From Scleromitrula shiraiana (Eukaryota > Ascomycota > Leotiomycetes > Helotiales > Sclerotiniaceae), in contig JABELC010000002.1 of the NCBI GenBank assembly GCA_028455995.1, forward strand, positions 3,720,001 through 3,784,000: a stretch of 64,000 nt of DNA, read 5' to 3'. Positions within the stretch are counted from its first letter, which is position 1. Each line of letters begins with the position of its first letter. A program made the translations under genes and the position numbers. Shown piece after piece: positions 11,294 to 21,634 of this stretch. The notes beneath the pieces are model-generated. The model ran no database searches. It saw only the letters and a program-made list of their open reading frames with translations, and had not been told where the DNA came from.

Positions 11294-12736
11294 TCACAAA
11301 CACTGACTATAAAAAGCATTAACAACCGTACAAGTCGTCCCACTCACACACTGCGTTCCCCCCGTCCACCCCTGACCCCCAAACTGCCCATATCTCTGCA
11401 CCATCGCCCCCGTAGCGCTGCCCGTACTTGTGCTTCCTCCCCCACTAGCACCCGTCGATGTTGGACTCCCTCCAGGAAGAGAAGCGAGAGTAGTTGTGAC
11501 GATATTGTTACCAACAGACGCACCGCTCCAGGATACGGTTCCGCCTTGACCGGACCAGACGGCGGGGCCTAGGACGGTGTAGTTGTAGAAGTTGGTGTAG
11601 ATATTGGCTGTGTAGCCGGGGTCGGTTACGGATATGAAACTACGGGGGTGGGATGAGAGGGGGGGAGGAAAGAGGAGGGCTTGGCATGGACCGGATAGAA
11701 GAGCGGGAGAGGAATGGAAAGGAAACGTACCCGGGAATAGAAACAAGAGGACCGGGAATACCGGATCCACTGTTCGTGACGGTTATTCGTGCGCATTCGA
11801 TGTAGAATTGAGAGATTCCTCCTGGACTGAATATCAACGAGTCTTGTTAATCATAAAGAAAACATGTACAAGAAGTATACTTGATCCTGTATATATAGCA
11901 ATGAACGGATAGATCAAGGAAGCATAAACATACTAAAGATTATGAATAGCAAGTTGTTGAATGCGGAGTAAATAATCTCCATTGGGTAGATTGGGCGGGA
12001 TGGTATATGTTCATTTCTATAATCCACATGAAGAGATAGATGAAATAATTTAATAACTCTTCGGAAGGGGGAAACAAGAAATTGGGGAATATTTTAAGTG
12101 AAGAAGAAATGAAGAAGAAGAGGGATGTAAATACGGTAAAGATTCCAAGTAGCAACCTGATTCGAAAATGTAGGACCAATATCCAAAATCTTAAACCAAC
12201 CAAACCTGACCCGACCCATCAAACGCCGCTGCCGTCCCAGGTGCTTTAGCTATATAACTATTTCCCCCATCAGGGTTTGTTTCTTTTACATTCCATCCCT
12301 TATCCTTTTTCTCTCTCCCCCCCTTCTCTCAAGATAGACTCACATAGACAAAGAACCCTGATGATAAACCGCAACATCCGCCGTAAACGAAAAAGAACCC
12401 CCCGCCTTAACCGTAAGCGTCTGGGTCCCGCTTCCGGAACACCCGCCAGCATTTTATCGTAGATCGGTGCTGGCGAGATCGATTATCGGACGACTGTTGT
12501 AGTTGTTGTTTGGGCGGATGTAGCCGTAGACTGGGTATTGAATTTTATTGTGTGTGAGGGATTGGAAGATATCTGGTTGGGGGTGGCGAGGGTTGTTAGT
12601 GGGGGTTTGGGAAACGGGTGGGACATGGGGAGGGGAAAGATAGAATGGGATGGGATGGGATGGGATAGTTACAGTGAGCGGAGACATTGATAGTTAGGAG
12701 AGAGAGGATGGATATGAGAGAAATTGGATTCTTCAT
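11294..12736 (-). pseudogene. AA9 lytic polysaccharide monooxygenase with CBM1, apparently inactivated
   Basis: Matches secreted copper enzymes that cleave cellulose oxidatively. Pieces in order: a signal peptide MKNPISLISILSLLTINVSA (12736 leftwards); the expected N-terminal His1; IFQSLTHNKIQYPVYGYIRP and DLASTDLR (12572-12457); NAGGCSGSGTQTLTVKAGG; SIYIAKAPGT...DGSGQVWFKI (from 12257); YTIPPNLPNGDYLLRIQQLA (about 12000-11945); YPGGISQFYIECARITV; NIYTNFYNYTVLGPAVW; then a Ser/Thr/Gly linker and a CBM1 ending AFYSQCL. An in-frame TAA at 12456-12454 stands where AA9 proteins have the disulfide Cys of the (D/N)-(I/L)-R-C-N-x-G-G block. A TGA sits just before TYTIPP where Trp is expected, if the phase-0 splice is right. 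The CBM1 has YGQFGGQGW instead of the usual YGQCGGQGW, losing a Cys. Splice sites otherwise look usable, so inactivation seems recent. Confidence 0.72.
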
Positions 12737-14160
12737 GATGAGAATTGTGAATGTAGATGTTAATATGCTAGTTTTGCTGGAGATAGATAGATAGATAGAT
12801 AGATAGTACGAAATCTACATTCAAATCCAGGAGATCAAGAAGTGAGATTCATGCAATACAAATAAGAGATATGAGCAATAAGCTATTCCATTAACACTCT
12901 TATAAGAACAGGTCGCAACTGGAATTCATCCCCAACCTTCATCAATACTCCACCCTGCCCCATCCAGATTCACATAAATTAACAATAACCACATCCTCGT
13001 CTACTGACCGACCAGATTTATGAATACTACAATGAAGTAAGGATCAAGCCATTAGTAGGATTGGCCTATCATAAGATCAGCATTCAGATGTAAGAATTTG
13101 GAAATCTGAAGAAGTGAAGATATATCCAGCAGTGATCATTTCGGATGAATGATAATATTATGCACCCCAGATTTTGGCTGACACCCATCCGCATAAATGG
13201 CTGAGAGGCTTATTTGGAGAGAGTATGGCGTGTGGGTTGGTGATAATAAAGCAATGGATCTACTTGATACAATATTAAATGAACATATGTATCCTCTCGC
13301 CAATACACTTGAAGGGCACAACATTGCCCCATTCCCTCCTTACATTTGAATCATCACGCATAGACTCTACTATGAGCTATATACAGAATCCAGACATATA
13401 TCGAAACAATCCCAAGACTCCGAATCTAATACCGGGACAACGGGCCGTGTTACACACACAATATAAATTGCGCTTCATATAAATCGTCTAGATAAAATGC
13501 GAGAGTGATCAGCATGACTCCTTTTATTCTGAATCTTGGTATTTCGGATTACATCTTATATTAAGCTTTAGTACGTGGCATAGTTGGCAACATGGAAGTT
13601 TTATAGAAAGTCTGGATTTGAATGGCTACATACATGATATGATATTACATGATATGATGCGATTATAAAAGTAAGATACTATACTGTATGCAACGTAAAG
13701 GGGGTATGGTATATAAGATGCGGCGATTTGAGTGGACATGTGAATACCATATGAGGTTTAATCAATAAGGCGAGCGAGGGAAATACTGGAGATTCACATG
13801 ATAGTGACAGTGATGAACGGCACTTGTCTCTTATATCTTATGAGAAAAGAACTACTTTGTTCGATACCAGAATATTAGAAGTAGGAGAGACCGGGATATT
13901 CAGACCAAGAAGATCTTGTTCATTTCTTCTTATTTTATGAGGGCTAGACAGTAATGATAATAATCTCTTATAGGTATCAACAACAAACAGTACTGAAACC
14001 AGGATATCAAAATCCATATATATATATATATATATATATAAACATCCATAATATTACCTTCTGAGATGCACACACATATATATCCATGAGTGAATATTAC
14101 CTCCACTCACAAACCCCACGCAAACTCTCAACTTGTATACTCCCCCCACTACCCACTTAC
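12737..14160. other. Intergenic region with GATA and TA microsatellites
   Basis: 1.4 kb between the start of the AA9 gene and the 3' end of the sedolisin gene. It includes (GATA)n at 12781-12806 and an (AT)13 run at 14016-14041. Otherwise it is AT-rich single-copy-looking DNA without a supported gene. Confidence 0.5.
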
Positions 14161-16373
14161 TTAAGTACTATTACTAATAGCTAACAACTTAGCATAATTA
14201 GGCGTCCCCAATCCCGTCGCCGGATCCCACCCACTAACAGCCGAGAACCCAGCCCCCGAAATAACACCACTACACCCGGTGATCTTCCCGCTCGTAATAT
14301 CCGTCAATGCCGATTTCGCAGTGGTGTATAACCATGGGTTGAGGAATCCGAGGCCGGCTTTGCCGGCTGCGATGCGGTTGGAGTTGATGAGTTGGATGAT
14401 GGAGCTGAAGGTTGGGGTTGCGCAGGATGTGCCATCGACGAGTTCGGCGCGGCCGGAGGCGACGATTACGACTGGGGTTTTGTTAGTATGTGGATTTTGG
14501 TAATGGGTAGAGGGAAATTACAGTCTGTAGCTTGGGCGGCAACATCTGGGTAGGCACGACCGGAGGCGTTGAAGTAGTTTGTTACTGCAGTGTGGGTTGT
14601 GTCGGTTGTGAGCCAGGTGTTGACGGCTGTGGATTGGTAGGAAGGTTGTCCGAAAACAGAGGAGAATCCTCCGCCTCCATCAGTCCATGCTGCTCTAACA
14701 TCTTGTTAGTCTCTTTTTGCGTCAGGAAAATTCCAGAATAGAAAGACTTACTCAGGACTGTTACCAGTGGTTCCACCGACTACAGTAACCCATGGGCAGG
14801 ATGCTGGGAAAGAAGTTGTGAATCCCTTGGTGGTTCCGGTGGTAATGCAGGTAGTTCCTACTCCAGAATCACCCGAAGCAACAAGAATGGAAACACCACG
14901 AGCGCCGAGTTGGGAGAACAAGTTGCAGACTTCATCAGCGTAGCTCAATGGAACAGTAGCCTCGTCATCACCATAGGAGATGGAAATGGTTTGTGGTAGA
15001 GATGCAGCTGGTAGAGCGAGGAGATAGTCAAGGAACTCAAGGTAGGGCTCGTTGTCATTAGTGCCACCGCCGACAATAGGAGGGGAACCGCCAGCCGAGT
15101 AGCTAATTGAAATTAGATCTATGTTGTGAAACAATTGTTGAGGTATGTAAGAATATTAACTTACTAGACATTGGGGATTTCTGAAGTGATGGCTCTAGCG
15201 TATTGAACATCAAGATTGGCTTCAATTCCAGGATAACCACTACCACTTGATGGGCAAGTACCTCCATTGATAAGTGTGCAGCTATAGGTGTATGCTTTAT
15301 TTGCGAAGTAACCATAACTGTTCATGAAAGTCGTCAAGTCAGCCTTGGATGGCCATTGCTTTAAGAAACCGGCGATGGCCATCAATCCACTAGTAAGTGT
15401 TGCTGGTGCTGAGGTGAAAGAGTAGAGGTTGGCAAGGCAAGTTGGAGTGATAGTGGTGCCACTGCATCCAGTAACAGCCTCAGTACCATCAGTGGACAAA
15501 GTGCTCTCATCGATCTCAGTGTGTTGCTTGATATTAGATCGCAATGCTCGGAGACCGAAGAATGTGGTGGGCTGAACAACATCAACGTGTCCCTTGAGAG
15601 CATCTGGAAGACTGTATGAGAGAGTTCGAACGGCACCTTCGTTCAATCCCGTGTTGACTAATAAATGTTAGAAACATAAGAATGAAGATAGAGGATTGTG
15701 TATAAAGGATGAAAGGATGACCAAAAGTCTTGTGGACGTAAGAAAAGTTCTCATACTGTAAGCATTGTATTTGGCTTGTAGAAGGTCCTCAATTTGAGCG
15801 ATACTGGCTTCTACAATAACCGAGTCACCTCTGGCTGAGATGGTTGCTTGGCTACCTAGATTTGCTGTGGCCAACCATTGTAGAACAAGATCACGCGATT
15901 CGGCTTTAGGGGCAATCATAGAATCAATCGTGTGTTGTTCCAAATGAGATCCATAAAGGTCATGACCTGGTGTAGCAATCTATCTAGCCGTCAGAATAAT
16001 GAGTCTTTCAATAGGAAAGACAAAAAGAAATCATGTGATGCTGAGGCTCATCGGAATCATATGAGAAGGCTGTTTCCTCATTTAAAAGCATATGTAATGG
16101 CTTGGTAACAAACGTGATCTTGTCAAGGTATCAATAAGGGATAATAGTGCTCACATTCATAGCCATGTCATGAAATTGTGCCATGTTCTGCTGCACCAAG
16201 TGCAGTCTTAGCTTCATCGTCGAAGCATCTTTGTCCAATCTGGCATTTTCGTCTAGTTCCCATCCTGGTGGTGGAGAAGCTATCTTCTCATAGATGCTTG
16301 ATTTTCCAAAGGTAGGTAAAGCATGTACTGCGGTTACAGCAAGCACTGCGGGAAAAAGCTTGAGGAGAAACAT
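14161..16373 (-). CDS. Secreted sedolisin (peptidase S53, tripeptidyl-peptidase type)
   Basis: Acid serine-carboxyl peptidase, expected to be extracellular. Exons: 16373-16155, 15979-15757, 15657-15165, 15102-14752, 14694-14522, 14471-14161, giving 589 aa with all phases consistent. It starts with a signal peptide (MFLLKLFPAVLAVTAVHALP). A pro-domain (to about residue 200) contains HLVQQNMAQFHDMAMNIATPGHDLYGSHL, typical of pro-kumamolisin. The catalytic Glu293 and Asp297 lie in GYPGIEANLDVQYA, the oxyanion Asp390 in ASGDSGVG, and the nucleophile Ser502 in VDGTSCATP. The C-terminus carries the usual DITSGKITGC...GWDPATGLGTPNY calcium-site region. Every key residue is present, so it looks active. 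Neighbour to a decayed cellulose-active gene, both being secreted-enzyme loci. The substrate preference (tripeptidyl versus endo) cannot be read from sequence alone. Confidence 0.93.
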
Positions 16374-18202
16374 CTTGCCAAGTGAAAGACGATGACAACG
16401 AAAAGAATAGTAAAAAGAAGGCTTGAGCTGGCATACTTATGGCAATACAGCCAAGATGATGGCGAAAAACAAGCTTACGGCATCGACGCTGTACCTGCTT
16501 CCCTAAGCCAATGGCGGGATTAACGAGCTGCCTTTCGTAGGATGGTCTGCCGGCCATGTCATTGTCACCTGCCGCACGATTGTTCTTCATGATTAAGGTT
16601 ATCTTGCATTGATAACTTTATTGGAAGATGGAAGAATTGGTGTGGGTGATCACCATGGATATAGGTTACAATGCTCCTCTAATAGGAAAGTGATAACGGA
16701 CCTCGGGAGATCGGGTGGTAGATTGGACAATGCAGGCCAAGTGGATACAAAATCTCCTTCCGCTTTCTTTTAGATTACCGAAAAAAGAGGAAGTTGATAG
16801 GTTAATTTCTCGATTCGCAATCAAGTACCGAGATTGTGATGAATTGGTGCAGACAGAATAATATCTACATGAGTATAGGATGGAAGGTTGAATTTTTTGC
16901 GTAGAGCGATGAAAGTTTTGACTTCCTCAATTGTCATTGGAACTTCCAAATTAAAGGATAATTATCTTTTAATAAATTGACATACTTGAGTCATGATACA
17001 TTGTGGTGATCTGGTGCATGACAGCTTTCCAAATAGGCTTATATACGAGAGGTTACCCCGCCATTGATAATAGCTAACCAGGCACTTAGCAATCTTCTCG
17101 AACTTGATATCAATTATTATTTTGAATATGAAAGGATTATAATGCTTGAATACTGCTTCTGCCATATCTGAGAATACATACTGTACTCCCAAAATCTAAC
17201 AAGGCTCGAGTTACGGACGATATAAATGAAGGATACTGTTCGAACCGACAAGGAAGGTGAGGCTATCGATTAATCATGTAACTTTTAAGGAAATGCTTCA
17301 AATTTAATTGTACCTCAAGTATCGAATATCGTGAATGATATGAAATCTGTAAATTAAGAGAGTGCATATGATTGATCAACGAAAGTAAATAAGATATTAA
17401 TCTTTCATGAACAATAGCATAAATAGGTCAGTTGACATATAAAAAACTCAAGTTGTACATATAATACATATAACTTTGAAAAAAACATCCGTGATTTTCA
17501 TTCTTCATTTCATGAATAGTATTAATAGTATTAATAGTAATAAGAGTCTGATGATCCGCTTGGATCAACCGCAAATCATTCCATCCATCCGCCCACCCAT
17601 CCATGAAAGCACAAATCGGACGACCTAGATAGATTTTCGGAACATTTCATGAATCAACTTCATGTGAAGCTCAGGTCAGGCTGTTTGTTTGTTAATGAGA
17701 TGTCCTAGAAAAGAATAGAATATCTAGGTAACAATGCAACTATGCATTGCTGGAGTAACTACTACATATACACTGCACCTCTGAAAGAGTTTGTTAATAT
17801 CAGACTGATACTCAAGCTCATTTCCTAGGTAGGGTGTTGGCATTGAATGACATGATCGCCTTTTTTGTGCCTGGATGGATTTCTCTGATTGATGAGTGAT
17901 TGAGTTCTTGGTAAATAAGCAATCTACTAACTAATGAATATAATAAATATTAAGGAAATGAATTTCATTGAATGAATGATAATCAACAATGAATCATTAA
18001 CTACAAAAAACCACAAGAAAATATTCTCTCAGAGTTTATTGACTCAAAAAGTGATTCAAGCGTCAGCATCAGACTCAGCACCAAACAAAACCAACATGGT
18101 ATCAACTAACCCAACCACCAGCCACACATCCCCAGCCACACAACCCACCAGTTTGTCACAATTGCAGCTCTCTTACCCGCCCAGACCCTAAGCGAACACC
18201 AC
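16374..18202. other. Intergenic region upstream of sedolisin and U4
   Basis: 1.8 kb with no supported protein gene; short ORFs at 16962-17192 and 17976-18191 lack motifs and homology that I recognise. It contains ATTAATAGT triple repeats near 17518-17545. It should hold the sedolisin promoter. Confidence 0.45.
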
Positions 18203-18210
18203 TATAAATA
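18203..18210 (+). promoter_or_regulatory. TATA-like element upstream of U4 snRNA
   Basis: TATAAATA lies about 48 bp before the inferred U4 5' end and is followed by a pyrimidine-rich tract. Assignment as the U4 promoter element is inferred from spacing. Confidence 0.45.
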
Positions 18211-18250
18211 CTTCCCTTCCCCCTCCCCAACTCGCCCTTCTTTTTTCTTC

Positions 18251-18383
18251 ATCTTAGTGCATGGGTTTTACGCATATCAGTGAGGATTCGTCCGAGATTG
18301 CGTTTTTGCTAGTTGAAAACTATAACCATGACCGCTCCAGGTTGCCTTCGGGTGGCTTGGGAATCTTTGGAACTATACACATT
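18251..18383 (+). ncRNA. U4 spliceosomal snRNA
   Basis: U4 base-pairs with U6 in the tri-snRNP and keeps U6 inactive until activation. The 5' segment ATCTTAGTGCATGGG is followed by ACGCATATCAGTGAGGATTC and GTCCGAGATTGCGTTTTTGC, which match the yeast U4 5' stem-loop region almost exactly. TTTTTGCTAGTTGAAAA supplies U4/U6 stem I. The central domain has a GGTTGCC-TTCG-GGTGGCTT hairpin at about 18339-18357. An Sm-like site AATCTTTGG lies at 18362-18370. The 5' end follows the yeast RNA; the 3' end is approximate (within about 15 nt). No ORF competes for this stretch. Confidence 0.9.
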
Positions 18384-18950
18384 TCTTGAGTGAACTTTTT
18401 CATTACGGGCGGTTCTGTTATGGGCTGGCGTGAAGAAGAAATTTGTGATTTGGGTTTTGGGTTTTCGTCGTGAGGGGAATGTGAGGTTTTGGATAATTGT
18501 TTTTGATGTAATAGATGCTGTGCTGGTTGATTGAAATAGATTCGATTTATTATATATCTATAGCTTTGTTGACATGATCATGATAATACTGCTGTTGCAT
18601 TATTGTGTTGGAGTTAAGAAGATTCCCAGAATCATCTTGCGCCTCTGTTTGAAACCAATTCACACATCTACAATAGAAAAGCAAAGATATGTATTATTTA
18701 CCGACTAACAGATATTCAAATAGTTAGAGAGAGAGTATATATAATACATAGAATCAAATCAATTATACAATTATACATTGATATCGATCACTGATGATAA
18801 AAAAATGACGTTGGCAGCATCGGCATAACAAAATTCCAGTTTTGTCGCAAATCTCTACATTGAAATCGTCACATCAATCCAATCTCTACTACAATATTGC
18901 CACGACTACAACATCTATATCTATATCTATATCTATTATATATACCAATC
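18384..18950. other. Intergenic region before the reductase gene
   Basis: 567 bp. A (CTATAT)n run at about 18911-18945 sits directly upstream of the reductase ATG, probably within its 5' UTR or core promoter. No gene is seen. Confidence 0.45.
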
Positions 18951-20104
18951 ATGTCGCAAACGGTTCTCATCACAGGCGCAACAGGTCTACTCGGCAGACA
19001 AGTAGTAAAAGCATTCGAAAGAGAAAACTGGAATGTCGTCGGCACTGGGTTCTCGCGCGCAAACCCTCCTACCATCTTAAAAGTCGATCTTAATTCCGAA
19101 TCTGAGATCGCGAAGGTTTTAGATGATGTCAAGTAATGTGCCCTCTGTTACAGTAACACCAGGATGATGTAGTCAGTCAGTACTAACGAGTATGAGAATT
19201 AAAGGCCTCGCGTCGTTGTTCATTGTGAGTTACATAGCTGAGAGAGGGGAGGGAATTCATTCAATCTACACTATACTTACCTACCTACCTACCTACCTAC
19301 CTACCTGCACATCACCACATACTAACAACCCACTCCCTTCAACCAGGTGCGGCGAATCGATTCCCCGATAAATGCGACTCCGACCCCTCCGGCACCCGCG
19401 CTCTCAACATAACCGCCTCCTCCACACTCGCCACCCACTGCGCCGCGCATTCTATCCTCCTCATCTACATATCCACCGACTACGTATTCCCAGGTCTCGA
19501 AGGCGACGCGCCCTACGAAGCAGACAGTCCCGCACACCCGCCGAATCTCTACGGCGAAACAAAACACGAGGGCGAGAAGGCAGTCCTGGGGGTTTATGAA
19601 CAGCAGGGGAAAGACGGATTGGGGGTTGTGTTGAGAGTGCCGGTTTTGTATGGGGAGGGAAAGCCGCAGGAGAGCGCGGTGGGGGTGCTGGTTGATTCTG
19701 TTTGGAAGGCGCAGGAGAAGGGCGCGAGAGTTAGGATGGATCACTGGGCGGTACGGTATCCGACTAATACGGAGGATGTGGGACGGGTTCTCGTGTCTAT
19801 CGCGCAGAAATATCTCTCCCAGGATCAGGGGAGTAAAGAAGCAGCAAGTTTACCTAGGATCTTGCAGTTTTCGTCGGAGGATAGATACACCAAATATGAG
19901 ATTTGCGAGGTATTTGCGGATATTTTGGGACTGCCTCTTGAGGGTTTGGTGGCGAATACGGAGGGCAATGAGCCTGGAGCTAGTGTGCAGAGACCGTATG
20001 ATTGCCATTTGTCTACGAGGGCGCTGAGGGAGTTGGGGGTGGACGTTGCGACGATGGATTTTGTGGGGTGGTGGAGGAGGGAGATGAGGGCTTTTAGGAA
20101 GTAG
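18951..20104 (+). CDS. RmlD/MAT2B-like NAD(P)-dependent short-chain reductase
   Basis: Extended-SDR protein resembling dTDP-4-dehydrorhamnose reductase and the regulatory beta subunit of methionine adenosyltransferase. Exons 18951-19132, 19205-19224 (a 20-nt microexon) and 19347-20104 give 319 aa. The nucleotide-binding motif GATGLLGR is at residues 8-15. The joined sequence VKPRVVVHCAANRFPDKCD restores the beta4 strand and the CAAxR motif of the family, which strongly supports the microexon. The active-site block is ISTDYVF...YGETKHEGEKAV, with Tyr and Lys in YxxxK. VLRVPVLYGEG and the C-terminal DCHLSTRALRELGVD also match. Whether it regulates SAM synthetase or is an enzyme is not decided by the sequence. 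Composition switches abruptly from C-rich to G-rich near 19585. Confidence 0.88.
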
Positions 20105-20890
20105 ATATTATATACAATATATAGCACCTAGGTAGATACTGTAGGAAAATGAATCTATAGTTCCATCGTTATTCGTCTACTCATGTCTACTTGCGAAATG
20201 TTAATGGCCCTCAACTATATAAGCTGGGTGGGTTGCTGTTTATGATATATGGATATTCGTATCTGAAACAAATATGGCGACGATACGCTGAATGCTGAAT
20301 GTGGATTTGGCGCTCTAGCTGTGAAGTGGAGGAAGGATTCATCGTGGCTGGGCTTGGCTGTATATTACTGTACTGCCTATCACCCCGACCATTTTCCACG
20401 CCTTTAACGTTATTGTGTTCCCAAACAATTCGTCATCTATGTATGGCTTTAGGAAATTTGCCTTATATGACAATAATAAGCAGTTTTAGTAAATAATACA
20501 AAGCTGGCTGAGTACAGTAAAATGAAAACAAAATTTATAGTATTTTAATAATAGTAGGGGGGTAGAGTAATAATATCAAGAAGAAACATCATGACATATA
20601 CTTTCGTAGGTCGTAAAAATCCCAAGTTTTCCACCCGGTGGAGCCGCAACCCCAACCCCAACCCCATTATAAACCCCTACTTACGGAAATATAACCCCAT
20701 TTATCCCCATGCCATGCCATGCTATGCCATGCTATGCCATCCCATCCCAACTTTTCAAAATAAAATAAAATAAAATAAAATAGAATAGAATAGAACAGAA
20801 TATCCAACACAGGGAGTCATGGGCATTGAATTCATTTGAAGGGTGCTCTATTCCATATACTGTGGAATGTCACGATGCCAAGCATTCCAT

Positions 20891-20924
<34 letters not shown>

Positions 20925-21634
20925 GTAGGTACACACAACTCAATGGAATAATAACTAATAACTAATAACTAATAAATAACTAATAACTGGTGACTGGCAA
21001 GACTGGGCAAAGTAAGGTTTCTACTAATAAATATTATTATTATTATTATTATTATTATTGCACTGCACATCAATTGATTGACCCTTGGAACCTTGGCTTG
21101 GCCCTTTTTGCCCTCATACCATACATCCATCCATACGAAATACTCGCCATACTTTTCAACGTAAAATTAATAATATTACACCCGCCCGCCTTATATACTC
21201 CAGGGCTATACTCACTCTTCTTCTTCTTCTTCTTCTTCTTCCTCCTCCTCCTCCTCTTCCTTCTCCTCCTCCTCTTCTTACTCTCTCTCCCACTTCCTTT
21301 CCAGATCCAAACTGTTTGTTACTTTACTTATATGATATTTTTCTCAATTAACAGTAATAAATCATTTGTTCTCTTTTTGATTTATTTTTATTTGCTAAAT
21401 GGGGAGAGAGAATTAAAGAAAGAATAATAACAAATTTCTTCTATTAATCTCGTTATATTCACTACCCCCCCCCGGTCATTTACAGTTGGAACTCGAATCG
21501 AAGAATTATGCCCATAAGAGCAATCATTAGGGATTCAATACAACACAGAACTACCGCTTATTACTTATGATAAATACATGTCATTAATTGAATCCATTTT
21601 GATCCTTTGATCATCTATACAACAAATATTCATC
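20105..21634. other. Intergenic region with homopolymer and microsatellites
   Basis: 1.5 kb. It contains TAAAA repeats at about 20760-20785, a 31-bp poly-T run at 20893-20923, TAACTAATAAC repeats at 20950-20990, (ATT)n at 21030-21059 and a CTT/CTC tract at 21217-21280. ORFs at 20990-21427 are translations of these repeats and are not supported. Confidence 0.55.

Noticed and set aside
11941..12160. Alternative splicing that avoids the TGA in the AA9 gene
   Set aside because: The only AG before TYTIPP forces the stop into frame; other phases lose the AA9 sequence.
16962..17192. 76-aa minus-strand ORF
   Set aside because: No recognisable family, no flanking splice signals, isolated in AT-rich DNA.
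8563..20104. Secondary-metabolite or CAZyme gene cluster
   Set aside because: No backbone synthase or cluster regulator is present; neighbours are unrelated housekeeping genes.
20990..21427. 145-aa ORF with poly-Tyr and poly-Phe/Leu
   Set aside because: It is a translation of ATT and CTT microsatellites, with no conserved segment.
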